A stretch of DNA of 33,125 bases from positions 1 to 33,125 of the forward strand of contig JAAYQP010000256.1 in assembly GCA_012519195.1 (NCBI GenBank), read 5' to 3'. Below the pieces are notes generated by a model, which saw only the letters and a program-made list of their open reading frames with translations, was not told the origin of the DNA and made no database searches. The stretch comes from Clostridiales bacterium (lineage in GTDB: Bacteria > Bacillota > Clostridia > Lachnospirales > Lachnospiraceae). The position numbers were made by a program, and so were the translations under genes. Below, in pieces: positions 1-8,375 of the stretch. Within the stretch, counting starts at the first letter, position 1. Every line of letters starts with the position of its first letter.

Positions 1-467
1 CGGATTGTTATAATTGCACCATCGATTGCAACAGGAGGTAATACGATATTGACCCTGGAACCATCCGATAATCTTGCATCTACGATGGGATTTGCTTCGT
101 TGATGATCCGGTTAGAATGTGCTACAATTTGTTGAATAACATTTTCCAACTTTTGCTTTGATTCAAATCTTTTATCGCAGGGATAGATTTTACCATTTCT
201 CTCAATGAATATTTTATGGGTTCCATTTACCATGATTTCTGTAACGGTTGGATCATCGATTAAGTCTTGTAGGATATCAAGCTTACGAATCGAATTAAAG
301 ACATCCTTTCGGAGCATTTTCTTATCCTGCATGCTAATAAAATAGCCTTTGCTCTTTTCTAACAGGATCCGGTCAATGGTGTTAAAAATCTCTTGATCCG
401 TTATCTCTCTACTTAAATCGATCTCCTCCATAACCAATTGCTGAAGTTCTTCCTTTAACTGCCCCAT
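1..467 (-). CDS. cpaF: CpaF/TadA-type secretion ATPase, N-terminal part (runs off the window)
   Basis: This gene starts with ATG at 467 and continues past base 1, so only about 155 residues are visible. The visible part is the N-terminal domain of a CpaF/TadA ATPase, the cytoplasmic motor that powers assembly of Tad/Flp-type pili. Signature stretches seen are VTEIMVNG near residue 80, then a segment reading NRIINEANPIVDARL and SDGSRVN, followed by LPPVAIDG; these are typical of the family just before the RecA-like core. The Walker motifs lie outside the window. The start is supported by a GGGAGGTG ribosome site. The upstream gene stops only 11 bases away, so the two are one operon. TadB/TadC-like genes are expected beyond the edge, but this cannot be seen. 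Confidence 0.9.
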   Translation of the reverse strand, partial: MGQLKEELQQLVMEEIDLSREITDQEIFNTIDRILLEKSKGYFISMQDKKMLRKDVFNSIRKLDILQDLIDDPTVTEIMVNGTHKIFIERNGKIYPCDKRFESKQKLENVIQQIVAHSNRIINEANPIVDARLSDGSRVNIVLPPVAIDGAIITI

Positions 468-478
468 AAGCACCTCCC

Positions 479-1474
479 TTATGTTAGCTTTCTGATACTC
501 TCGATCGCGTAGTTCCACAGATTACTACTTTGAAGTTCCTGTAGAGTTAATGAGCTCTTGTAGATACCTTCGCCTTTTGAGATAAAAAGCTGTTGAAGCT
601 TTTCCATGGGCATGGATAATCCTATAAACTGAAGTTGTCTATTCCATTCTTTTAGGACATCCTGATCATCGGACTGACTGGATATCATAATGACATTATC
701 GCTTTGCCTTAGTACTTCCATTACAGCTTCTGAAAAAAAACTAAAATAAAAAATAATAACTTGATAATCTGTATTATCCCGAAGCTCTTGGAGCCATTGC
801 TTTATATCTTCCTGTGTTATAGAAAGTAAATCTAAGCCTGAAGATAAGCCTGACAGATAGGATAGCCTGTCCATATAATTGAGTAGGGGATTCATTTTTA
901 CAATAATTTGTGGATTGCTTTCTTTAAGATAATAGATGAGTTGAGATAGGGATTGGTTGGTATCATCAATAATCGATAGGATCGGTAGGGGAAAGAGTTC
1001 CATTGGTATAAATAGAACCTTTCTTCTTTCCGATAGAAGATAAGCGAATGCCCAAGCAAAAGCTGCTTTATTTCGATCTGGAATTGAAGAAATCAATGTT
1101 ATTACTTTTTTATGATTGTTATCGAAGATTCTTCCTGATTGATTCTCCCTTTTAGTATAGTCGGATATAACTTCACTTAAAATCTTCTGTGCGGATTGAT
1201 ATTTAAAGATCTTTTGCTCACTCGATATATCGTCCTCCCAGGGTAGTTCCGTTAGTTTATAAAGATATCGTATATGATCCTTCGGAATTTCTTCAGAAAG
1301 ATCTCTTTCCATAAGTAAAATTTCGATCTTATGATGTTTTATATATTCCTGAAAACTGTCTATATTCGTGAAGGTTAAAATCTCAAAGCCAATCCCTTTT
1401 CTTTTTTTTAAATAATCGGTTAATCGAAGGGCATAGATATCATCAGAAGTATAAATTGCCATTATTTTTTCCAA
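479..1474 (-). CDS. TadZ/CpaE-like pilus assembly protein with degenerate P-loop
   Basis: A 331-residue protein immediately upstream of cpaF. It has the two-part shape of TadZ/CpaE proteins: an N-terminal receiver-like half (about residues 1-110) and a C-terminal MinD/ParA-like half. TadZ proteins mark the cell pole for Tad pilus assembly. In this copy the place where the deviant Walker A (GKGGxGKT) should be reads SSIPDRNKAAFAWAF near residues 128-142, so nucleotide binding is probably lost or altered. The start is a TTG at 1474, chosen because AGGTGG lies about 8 bases upstream; the ATG at 1462 is too far from it. Assignment rests on position, length and the MinD-like pattern (ITLISS, then VLFIPMELFPLP, then a VIIFYFSFF strand); direct similarity is weak. 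Confidence 0.7.
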   Translation of the reverse strand: MEKIMAIYTSDDIYALRLTDYLKKRKGIGFEILTFTNIDSFQEYIKHHKIEILLMERDLSEEIPKDHIRYLYKLTELPWEDDISSEQKIFKYQSAQKILSEVISDYTKRENQSGRIFDNNHKKVITLISSIPDRNKAAFAWAFAYLLSERRKVLFIPMELFPLPILSIIDDTNQSLSQLIYYLKESNPQIIVKMNPLLNYMDRLSYLSGLSSGLDLLSITQEDIKQWLQELRDNTDYQVIIFYFSFFSEAVMEVLRQSDNVIMISSQSDDQDVLKEWNRQLQFIGLSMPMEKLQQLFISKGEGIYKSSLTLQELQSSNLWNYAIESIRKLT

Positions 1475-1652
1475 GGCATCACCACCTGAACTAATTTAAT
1501 TTTTTATTAATCATAGGATAATTAAAAATTAGGGAAGTAGGAATGAAATGACGAATCCCATAATTAGAATTTATCAGATACCATCTCATACAGATGTATA
1601 GAAAAATGGTAGATTTTGATATGAGTTTTGATTGGTATAATTTACATAACAT

Positions 1653-1681
1653 ATATTATACGAAACCTTTAAAAAAGTCAA
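1653..1681 (-). promoter_or_regulatory. Candidate sigma-A promoter of the tadZ-cpaF operon
   Basis: On the minus strand TTGACT (1676-1681) is followed by TATAAT at 15 bases (1655-1660) or by TAATAT at 17 bases (1653-1658). It would give a leader of about 170 bases before the TTG start at 1474. The rest of the gene-free stretch 1475-1869 holds this promoter, a possible weak stem (TACCAT/ATGGTA arms around 1598-1630), and the inverted repeat at 1698-1726. I see no further gene in it. Confidence 0.5.
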
Positions 1682-1697
1682 CCTAGGATAAATCAAT

Positions 1698-1726
1698 TTG
1701 TAGTATTTTTACAAATTTTACTACAA
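1698..1726. repeat. Perfect 8-bp inverted repeat upstream of the tad promoter
   Basis: TTGTAGTA (1698-1705) and TACTACAA (1719-1726) flank 13 bases. It sits 17 bp upstream of the -35 box of the candidate tadZ promoter, a place where an activator or repressor dimer could bind. The regulator is unknown. Confidence 0.45.
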
Positions 1727-1869
1727 TAATTCAAAATTTGCACAAATACTAACAGAGGATTCCTTAGCTGACTTTTTATAGATATTCATTACTTTCTATC
1801 TTATATTAACAACATAAAGAGGAATACTTCTTTTTATATCAGTCTTTAAGATGAGAAGGTGTACATGAA

Positions 1870-2139
1870 TTATAGGGAGTAGTAGAATGCCAGTCCATAA
1901 AGCAGTAAAAAACCTGGTAATCCGAGAAGTCCATTGGTTAAGAAGGTAATGCCATTAATTCCTACATTGATGCCATACCCCTTACTTCGAAGGATCAGAT
2001 CGAGTAGATAGATAGCGGCAGTACCTATACAAGCACGTAGCCCAAAGTTAACAATAATATCCGGTCTGCGCCGAATAATACAAATAGCAATAAATATAAT
2101 AGATGCAACAATAATACCGGCTAAAATTGTGCTCTCCAT
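1870..2139 (-). CDS. bofA: BofA-family pro-sigma-K processing inhibitor
   Basis: An 89-residue membrane protein with two or three hydrophobic segments. The C-terminal block NGITFLTNGLLGLPGFLLLYGL is the BofA family signature (glycine-rich, GLPG core), preceded by NFGLRACIGTAAIYLLDLIL. In Bacillus, BofA sits in the outer forespore membrane and holds the SpoIVFB protease inactive until the engulfed forespore signals, delaying pro-sigma-K cleavage. In clostridia the role is less certain. The length matches the family (about 87). The start has AGGGGG 8 bases upstream. Its usual neighbour yaaL is present but divergent, on the plus strand 185 bp away, whereas the two are normally tandem after recR. 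Upstream TATAAT near 2170 could be a -10, but I see no convincing -35. Confidence 0.88.
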   Translation of the reverse strand: MESTILAGIIVASIIFIAICIIRRRPDIIVNFGLRACIGTAAIYLLDLILRSKGYGINVGINGITFLTNGLLGLPGFLLLYGLAFYYSL

Positions 2140-2324
2140 TCAATTATCCCCCTTAATTTTCCCTTACATTATAACCTATTGTATTACACCTTATAGAAAG
2201 GAAACAACCTATTACATTTATATACCATGAAATCCATTTTATTCTAATTAATAGTATATTAAGTAAATATTTTGACTATACTAATAACAAAGTTATTTAT
2301 GATAAAAGGACGGTGTAATTTGGT

Positions 2325-2546
2325 ATGCGTTTGTTTTCAAAAAAAAAGGTTCAACCGGAAGATTTGCTCATAGATGAAATAAATAGGACAAAGTTAGCCC
2401 TAGAAGCAGCCTATTCTAATTTTGAAAATGTAGTAGACCCTGATCTAATTGATAGTTGCATCTATGAGATGAATGCTGTACAAAACAGATATAAATTTCT
2501 TTTAAAACAAGCAAAAGCTGCTGATATTTCAATAGATAACTCTTAA
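2325..2546 (+). CDS. yaaL: YaaL-like DUF2508 protein
   Basis: A 73-residue soluble protein, mostly helical, starting with a basic patch (RLFSKKKV) and containing the family pattern LIDEINRTKLALEAAYSNFE followed by DPDLIDSCIYEMNAVQNRYKFLL. This is the DUF2508/YaaL family, a small protein of unknown biochemical role found beside bofA and recR in many Firmicutes. The likely ribosome site is AGGACGG, a rather long 11 bases before the ATG; an in-frame TAA two codons upstream excludes a longer product. TTGACT at about 2271 may be part of a promoter, but no good -10 follows at 17 bases. A very strong hairpin terminator begins 25 bases after the stop. Confidence 0.85.
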   Translation: MRLFSKKKVQPEDLLIDEINRTKLALEAAYSNFENVVDPDLIDSCIYEMNAVQNRYKFLLKQAKAADISIDNS

Positions 2547-2571
2547 TATAGAATTTTAACCATAAGAAACT

Positions 2572-2629
2572 AAGCTGCCCCTATCCTTCAAAGCAGATCA
2601 TCTCTGTTTTGAAGGATAGGGACAGCTTT
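2572..2629. terminator. Long bidirectional terminator between yaaL and fliS
   Basis: Arms of about 25 bases (AAGCTG, CCCTATCCTTCAAA, then AGA, and their complements TCT, TTTGAAGGATAGGG, CAGCTT) close a short loop with one or two mismatches. The stem extends outward through ATAAGA/TCTTAT, giving U-rich ends on both strands. It can end yaaL transcripts from the left and fliS transcripts from the right. Confidence 0.85.
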
Positions 2630-2633
2630 CTTA

Positions 2634-2802
2634 TCTTTTGTATTTTATCATCTTTTGTGTTTCATTTTCTTTTGTATTCTTCAGATTTCTCCCTTGTTTT
2701 TACTAATCATGTCTTATGGTACTTTAAGGAAAACCTCTTTTGTAAATCATAATCTTTTGTGCTCTCTAGCTTTTGTACTCTAAGATCTTTGGTATGGCTT
2801 TA
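2634..2802. repeat. Degenerate 17-bp tandem repeat, core TCTTTTGT
   Basis: The octamer TCTTTTGT occurs exactly at 2634, 2651, 2668, 2736 and 2753, with variants at 2690 (TCCCTTGT), 2712 (TCTTATGG), 2769 (GCTTTTGT) and 2786 (TCTTTGGT). Steps are 17, 17, 22, 22, 24, 17, 16 and 17. It fills the space between the terminator and the fliS stop codon. Read on the fliS strand the core is ACAAAAGA. The 17-bp period is not a multiple of three, so it is unlikely to be decayed coding repeat. No dyad symmetry is seen, so it is not CRISPR-like. Confidence 0.65.
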
Positions 2803-3279
2803 TACTATAAACCCACGGTTCCTATCATTAGGATCAATATTTGTCTCATTCAGTACGCCTTTGCCGTAGGTTAAGCCCGCATAGAGCTGCTGTGCGTTTC
2901 GCATCACCGGACCACTAGTATCCATTTTACTGACATCTTCAAAGCCTACTAACAGCTTTGTTAGCACGGATTCTGCACTTTCCAAGGTATCCGGTTTTCT
3001 TCGAATTATCGCAGTTATGAACTGCTTATTTATGTATAGATAAAGACTTAGTAAATCATAAGATAGGGGATATCGATAATCTAATGTTGTTATCAACTCA
3101 TTCAGGTATCTTTGTGCATTTTTTAATACTTTTACAAAGCCCTTCTCATCTTCCTTGATATAAGCATCCCTAGCTTCCTTTATCTCTGTTAATATCATCT
3201 CATATAGAATAACAACCAGCTCACTTTTTGAGGCTTGTGTTATTCTTACCGTAAATGCTTGTACCGCCTCTTTTTGCAT
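2800..3279 (-). CDS. fliS: Flagellar export chaperone FliS
   Basis: A 159-residue, largely helical protein. The family pattern is clear: an N-terminal segment rich in Q, A and S (FTVRITQASKSELVVILYEM), a second helix with EARDAYIKEDEKGF, a third with LNELITTLD, and a C-terminal LYAGLTYGKG-like extension common in clostridial FliS. FliS binds the C-terminal helices of flagellin in the cytoplasm, stops premature polymerisation and delivers it to the export gate. It lies 79 bp after flagellin on the same strand, with AGGAGG before its ATG and no terminator between, so they are probably co-transcribed. No fliD gene is adjacent here, although fliD-fliS is the more usual pair. The 17-bp repeat array begins at its stop codon. 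Confidence 0.93.
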   Translation of the reverse strand: MQKEAVQAFTVRITQASKSELVVILYEMILTEIKEARDAYIKEDEKGFVKVLKNAQRYLNELITTLDYRYPLSYDLLSLYLYINKQFITAIIRRKPDTLESAESVLTKLLVGFEDVSKMDTSGPVMRNAQQLYAGLTYGKGVLNETNIDPNDRNRGFIV

Positions 3280-3358
3280 GATCCATTACCTCCTAGAGTC
3301 AATCCTAATACAAGTAAAATCATCTTAAAATGCTAATAAATTAATGTATCCTACTCGC

Positions 3359-4945
3359 CTACTGCTGAATTAGGGATAAGATTGTCTGAGGTCTTTGGTT
3401 TGCTTGAGCAAGCATAGCGGTACCGGCCTGTGCCAATACATTTTTCTGGGTGTAGGTTGCCATTTCTTCCGCCATATCTACGTCTGCAATACGGGATAAG
3501 GATTCCGTCATATTCTCAGAGGTTACGTCTAGGTTGGATATAGAATGCTCCAAACGATTCTGATAGGCACCTAACTTGGATCGGATGGCAGAAACCTCAT
3601 TAATTGCTGTATCTAATAGGCTGATCGCCTCTTGTGAGCCCTTATCGGTTAAGACATTAATCTTATCAATTCCCAAGGTCTCCGGATTCACCTTTGGAAT
3701 ACGAACTGACATCGTCTGCCCGGCATTGGCACCAATTTGTAAATCCATAGGGCCAGCATCTAAAACCGTTATGGTAACCGTCTTTTCATCACCATCAGAC
3801 GGCTGTGATTCCTCAATGCCTGTAGTAACGTCAATTTCATAATCGGTGAAGGTAGTTTCAGCTGTTCCAGGTTCTATTTCAAAAACCATTTTAAAATCAT
3901 TACGATCAGATACGACAACCTTATTACCGTCTACGGTTACCGTAGCTGTTTTCTCAAAAATTGAGGGATCATCGGTTTCTGGGTCATTATCCTTAGTAAC
4001 AATGGATACCTTAGCATCCACACCTTTTACGTTAATTTTTGAATCGGATAACCCTAATAATGACGCTAGTTGAGGATTGCTACAAGTAATTTCAAGTTCT
4101 TCATTGGATCCATAGCCTTCGGTGATAAAGACTAGCGATGTATTTGTAGCAAACTCGGCGCTGGTATAGCCCGCTAACTTTGGATTGTTCTTAATATCAT
4201 TGGATGTGATTACATTATCTGTATCAGAAACTGCAGCCAAGGTAACATCTACAATATCACAGGCATTTCTTATTTTTTCAAATACTTCCTCCACCGTATC
4301 TTTCTCATTTACTTCAACTTCCTGACCATTAATGCTGATTACTCCGACTTCTGTTTCTTTAATTTCTCTAGTCTTAGCGGTTTCCCCTCCAAAATCAACC
4401 GTTTTTCCTACGATGATTGCCTGTCTTGCATCCTGGGATACCTTAATCTGATAATCACCGACCGCAACCTCATCTGTTGAGGATATTAAGCGTACCTTGT
4501 TATTGTTTGAAAAGGACTTACGATCAATATTCCCATCCAAAAGGGTCATGGTATTAAACTCCGTTGTTTCTGAAATTCTTTTGATTTCATCATTCAATTG
4601 ATTGATCTCTGCCTGAATTGCTTTCCGATCTTCCGTAGTATAAGTTCCATTCGAAGCTTGAACGGAAAGCTCTCTCATTCTCTGTAACATGGATTCTACT
4701 TCAATGAGTGCACCTTCTGCTGTCTGAATTACAGAGATACCATCGGAAGCATTTCTAGAAGCTTGATTCAATCCTGCAATCTGGGTTCTCATTTTTTCTG
4801 AAATTGCCATTCCAGCTGCATCATCGGCTGCCTTATTGATACGATAGCCAGAGGATAGCTTTTCTATACTGGAATCGAGTAATTTATTAGTTCTAGATAA
4901 TATATTATTTGCTCTTAAAGCTGAAATATTGTGATTGATTCTCAT
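3359..4945 (-). CDS. fliC: Flagellin
   Basis: A 528-residue flagellin, the filament subunit exported through the flagellar type III apparatus. The conserved N-terminal D0/D1 region (about residues 1-150) starts MRINHNISALRANNIL and contains LSSGYRINKAADDAAGMAIS; the C-terminal D1/D0 region (about 435-528) contains IRSKLGAYQNRLEHSISNL and ends in ILSLIQQ. Residues about 155-430 form a long acidic, threonine-rich variable domain, which is surface-exposed in filaments and is probably strain-specific. No cysteine is expected in such surface regions; one is present (EITCSNP). The start follows a GGCAGGT site, and the upstream gene ends 17 bases away, so the gene is likely translated from a shared transcript. 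I found no clear sigma-D promoter immediately upstream of it. Confidence 0.96.
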   Translation of the reverse strand: MRINHNISALRANNILSRTNKLLDSSIEKLSSGYRINKAADDAAGMAISEKMRTQIAGLNQASRNASDGISVIQTAEGALIEVESMLQRMRELSVQASNGTYTTEDRKAIQAEINQLNDEIKRISETTEFNTMTLLDGNIDRKSFSNNNKVRLISSTDEVAVGDYQIKVSQDARQAIIVGKTVDFGGETAKTREIKETEVGVISINGQEVEVNEKDTVEEVFEKIRNACDIVDVTLAAVSDTDNVITSNDIKNNPKLAGYTSAEFATNTSLVFITEGYGSNEELEITCSNPQLASLLGLSDSKINVKGVDAKVSIVTKDNDPETDDPSIFEKTATVTVDGNKVVVSDRNDFKMVFEIEPGTAETTFTDYEIDVTTGIEESQPSDGDEKTVTITVLDAGPMDLQIGANAGQTMSVRIPKVNPETLGIDKINVLTDKGSQEAISLLDTAINEVSAIRSKLGAYQNRLEHSISNLDVTSENMTESLSRIADVDMAEEMATYTQKNVLAQAGTAMLAQANQRPQTILSLIQQ

Positions 4946-4962
4946 TTGTTATACCTGCCTTT

Positions 4963-7900
4963 TCAATTTTCTTGAGCTCTCTCTACGGATTGAACGGTTA
5001 GAACCATAGCTCGTGCTAAAGAATATAATTGCTGCTCTGTATTGGATTGTGTGACACCATCCTGATTCTTCTTGTCACGATTCTGGTAATGGTATTCCTC
5101 CGTTCGTTTCCCTTGAGTTATAAAATCAAGTTCTATGGGTTCCAATCCAGCCTCCATAGCAAATTGATTTAATCGCTCTGTCTTCTTTTGTAGTTCCTCC
5201 AACCCCTGTCGATTATCACAACTGATATATCCCTGTGCCTTCTTATTCTTTAGGGTAAATTCTGCTTTTACATTGCCAAGATAATTGGAGTGAATTGTAA
5301 TTCCTACCTTTCCTGAAGTATCGGATCCCCGGATAATCGTTAGGTTTATATTGGTGATCCCATGATCGGTCTCAATCGGTATTCGATAAAATTCCTTCTG
5401 TGCAAGCAGCTTTAAGAAGGACATCCCAACTGCTATACTTTTTCTTTCTGCAAGAATCCTTGCATCTATAACTTCATTATCAATGGTTTGTTCTAAATAA
5501 GCCCATGCTTTCTGTTCCAATTCTTCATAAGCTTTATTCATAGATTCCTTATCAATTAATGTATCGGTTAAATCCTTCATTTCCTTAAGCTTATTTTCAG
5601 AATTTTCGACTATGTTTTCCCTGGTAGTCTTTAACAATTTCTTTATTGAGCTTTCCTTATTACTCAATAGTTGGCTCGCCAGTAGGATATTGGTTACATT
5701 ATTCGGTAACTTAAACTCATTGAGAAAACGGATCGCCTGCTCTGAATTCTTGCAGCTACTTTGGATTTCCAGTAATTTTGATTCATAGATCTCATCCTCT
5801 AGGGCTTGGGTATCATCCGCCCGACTAATTAATTCATATAATTTTTCCACTGGTAAATCCTTAATCGTCTCCCAAGTTCCCCCTTCTATGAATGCTGATG
5901 GCTTATCACTGGATACCTCACCTCCAGCTTGCAGCTCTCCAGCTATCTCCTGCTGTACTTGATACATCTTTTCAGGGGAAACCTCATCCTTTAGCTGTTT
6001 TATGATCCGATTCATATAGTCCAGCTGATCCGTTATGGTTTCCTCATCAAAGCTTAGGCTTTCTAAGACACCAAATTCATCATTGATCTTAGAGTCTATG
6101 TGACCTTTACGACGGGTTCTTACTGCCGTCAGGAGATGATTCAGAGTAACTTCTTGGCCAGCCTTAAGCACGGCTCCTAGTGCTGCTCCATCGGTCTTGT
6201 CAATATTATGTAGTAGACGGTAGATACCGATATAAGCTTTTCGTTCTTCCGGATTAATCTGATTCCCTCTCTCAAGCTTATATAAATAAGTGCTAAATTT
6301 ATCTATCGATTGGATTCCTTCCTCTTCCTTCATTCGGTCAAGGATCTGATTAAGCTCATGAACTGGAATCTCAAGGGGATTAAATCCTTCCCTAATCATC
6401 TTTAGTGTAATTGCTGGGTGCATGTTTTCTATCAGAGAGGTTACCTCAAGATCATATGCCTTGATCTTAGCCAAATTTTCCTCATGAATCTCCATACTAT
6501 TGTAAGCAAGAATTCTTACCGCTCTTTGATTTATAGCGGTATTTTCAATATTCATCTCGTCTAGTAGGGAATCTAGATTCCGAAAAGCTTTTTGAAGCGA
6601 ATCCCCATATTCTCTATTGGGAACCGTCATCATGGTTTCATAGGCTTCTCCCGCTTCCATCAGCCTTGTCTGTAATTTACTGCCCTCTTCTAGCAAATTC
6701 GGTATTGTGACTATCCTTCTTTTAGACAAGGTTGCTCCCAGAATATATTCCGGAGCCTTTCTTAATTGCTCTATACTTTGGGTGGTTTCCTTTAATATTT
6801 GGATATTTTCCGGTGAAGCTTCTACTTCTGCTCCTTCCAGAAGATTTATATGATAACTATTTTCTAATTCTCGTAGCTCATCTACCAGTTTCTCCAGCCT
6901 CTCTGTCTCAATTCTTATTCCTTGCTTCTCCAGTCTTATCGCAGCTTCCCTTGTCATCTTAAGGCGGATTTCCTCAAGCTGTCTTCTTGCTTTTATTAGC
7001 TCCAAGGATTCCTCCATAAGACGAATATCCCCTGTGGTTTCGACTTCCTTCTTTTGATCTCCTTCTGAAGGATTCGTATTGGAGAATTGATCCTGTAAGG
7101 ATACCAAATTTTTAATTGTTAATTCTTTATTTTCCTTTACTGCATAAACAAGGGTATCATCCTGGATTGAGGCCATATCTTGAGCTAGTTTTTCATAGGC
7201 AAGCTCCCCACTAGATGCTAGAGAGGTATCCATCGGTTCTACACCTATTTTCATGGCTTCAACAATCTTATCAAGAATGATTTCCTTGGTGGTTTCTGAG
7301 CGAATCGTATCTAGTTCTTTTTTGTATGTAATAGTATTTTTTGTTAACGGTAGCTGATTTTCAATCAGCCATTTTGCATTCATTAGATTCTCTTGATCCA
7401 GTTCATAACCAGCGTCTTCAATCGTATCTGTGACCTGAGGTAAAAGCTCCTGCCATGCCTCTGGCTGCAAATTTATCTTTTGCTCCTGTTTTGCAAAATC
7501 ACCACTATAATAGGCTTTATAAATATTAGCAATCGTAGGCTCCTTGTCATTGGCGATCAGAGACTTTATGGTTCTATCATCGATTTGCTGAACAATCTCA
7601 CTAAAGTTTAATGCAATTGCTATCTTATTGACTGCATCCTTGGTAACCGGTAGATTTTCTGCTGCCAATCTGGCTGCAATCTGTTTCTCGGTAGACTCGG
7701 TCTGAATTAGGTAAATAGGATTTGAAACATTTGCCGATTTTCCCTCACCAAACATAACCCTTACGTAATTTAATATGTTGTATAAATTCTCAATGGGTAG
7801 TTGATCGACAGAAAATCCTGCCTCTTCCAGCAGCTTTAAATCCTCCTTGGTTATTTTAGATGCAATTTCTTGCATCTTAGCCTTGGTATTATTAATTTCT

Positions 7901-8295
7901 TTTTCTTTTCTAGACTCCTGGTAGCTTTTCTCCTTCTGAGTTAAAAAAGTTTCCTTATCTTTATCCAGTCTTAAGATGGTAGCAACCTGTCGATTTCCCT
8001 CTATAACAGCTTCGTTTATACGCATTAGCTCAATCGTTTGATTATCTACACCTGTAACTTCAAATATCATTTCCTCCCCATGAACCGCATCCTTTAATAC
8101 TTCTTGGGAGAAACTAAGCTTTTGTCCATGGAAATTTAAGGTGACCTGCTGATCAACCTGTACTACTACCCCGGTGATCTGCTGTCCTTTCTTTAAAAAT
8201 TGCAACCACTGCTCTTCTCTATTCTCCGTTCTGTTCGTACGATTTGGCAGAACCCCCACTAACTTGGCCCCTTTTTCCTTACTTAAGGTAATCAT
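4963..8295 (-). CDS. Large FliK-like protein (resembles DUF6240 family) in the flagellin operon
   Basis: A 1110-residue, mostly helical, hydrophilic protein with no signal peptide or membrane segment. The N-terminus (about 35-100) is beta-rich. A long helical middle carries recurring short motifs: NLPVTKDAV at 214, QLPLTKNTI at 314, LPNNVTNI at 863, and QLPIENLYNIL at 165 mirrored by DLPVEKLYELI at 813. The C-terminus (about 965-1060, from FYRIPIETDHGITNINLTI to AEFTLKN and LEELQ) resembles the FliK/Flg_hook domain, which in hook-length control proteins contacts FlhB. I infer a FliK-related or FliK-like flagellar role; it could instead be a flagellin-specific export or length factor. It is 17 bases upstream of flagellin on the same strand. 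I recall such proteins as DUF6240 in Lachnospiraceae, but this is from memory. Confidence 0.7.
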   Translation of the reverse strand: MITLSKEKGAKLVGVLPNRTNRTENREEQWLQFLKKGQQITGVVVQVDQQVTLNFHGQKLSFSQEVLKDAVHGEEMIFEVTGVDNQTIELMRINEAVIEGNRQVATILRLDKDKETFLTQKEKSYQESRKEKEINNTKAKMQEIASKITKEDLKLLEEAGFSVDQLPIENLYNILNYVRVMFGEGKSANVSNPIYLIQTESTEKQIAARLAAENLPVTKDAVNKIAIALNFSEIVQQIDDRTIKSLIANDKEPTIANIYKAYYSGDFAKQEQKINLQPEAWQELLPQVTDTIEDAGYELDQENLMNAKWLIENQLPLTKNTITYKKELDTIRSETTKEIILDKIVEAMKIGVEPMDTSLASSGELAYEKLAQDMASIQDDTLVYAVKENKELTIKNLVSLQDQFSNTNPSEGDQKKEVETTGDIRLMEESLELIKARRQLEEIRLKMTREAAIRLEKQGIRIETERLEKLVDELRELENSYHINLLEGAEVEASPENIQILKETTQSIEQLRKAPEYILGATLSKRRIVTIPNLLEEGSKLQTRLMEAGEAYETMMTVPNREYGDSLQKAFRNLDSLLDEMNIENTAINQRAVRILAYNSMEIHEENLAKIKAYDLEVTSLIENMHPAITLKMIREGFNPLEIPVHELNQILDRMKEEEGIQSIDKFSTYLYKLERGNQINPEERKAYIGIYRLLHNIDKTDGAALGAVLKAGQEVTLNHLLTAVRTRRKGHIDSKINDEFGVLESLSFDEETITDQLDYMNRIIKQLKDEVSPEKMYQVQQEIAGELQAGGEVSSDKPSAFIEGGTWETIKDLPVEKLYELISRADDTQALEDEIYESKLLEIQSSCKNSEQAIRFLNEFKLPNNVTNILLASQLLSNKESSIKKLLKTTRENIVENSENKLKEMKDLTDTLIDKESMNKAYEELEQKAWAYLEQTIDNEVIDARILAERKSIAVGMSFLKLLAQKEFYRIPIETDHGITNINLTIIRGSDTSGKVGITIHSNYLGNVKAEFTLKNKKAQGYISCDNRQGLEELQKKTERLNQFAMEAGLEPIELDFITQGKRTEEYHYQNRDKKNQDGVTQSNTEQQLYSLARAMVLTVQSVERAQEN

Positions 8296-8347
8296 CCTAT
8301 CATCCTATCTCCGCCTGATTTATTTAAAACATACTTATTCAATATAC

Positions 8348-8375
8348 TATTTCGGTAAATTTCGTATAAAACTTA
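8348..8375 (-). promoter_or_regulatory. Possible sigma-D/sigma-28-like promoter of the flagellin operon
   Basis: On the minus strand TAAG (8372-8375) is followed after 16 bases by CCGAAATA (8348-8355). This resembles the flagellar sigma-D consensus TAAA-15-CCGATAT with two mismatches and one extra spacer base. It lies 53 bp upstream of the FliK-like gene's ATG. Confidence 0.35.

Noticed and set aside
2634-2802. CRISPR array
   Set aside because: The units are only 17 bp, degenerate, with no constant repeat and spacer structure and no cas genes nearby.
3576-4073. Two plus-strand open frames inside flagellin
   Set aside because: Antisense shadows of a well-supported gene, with no family resemblance or ribosome sites.
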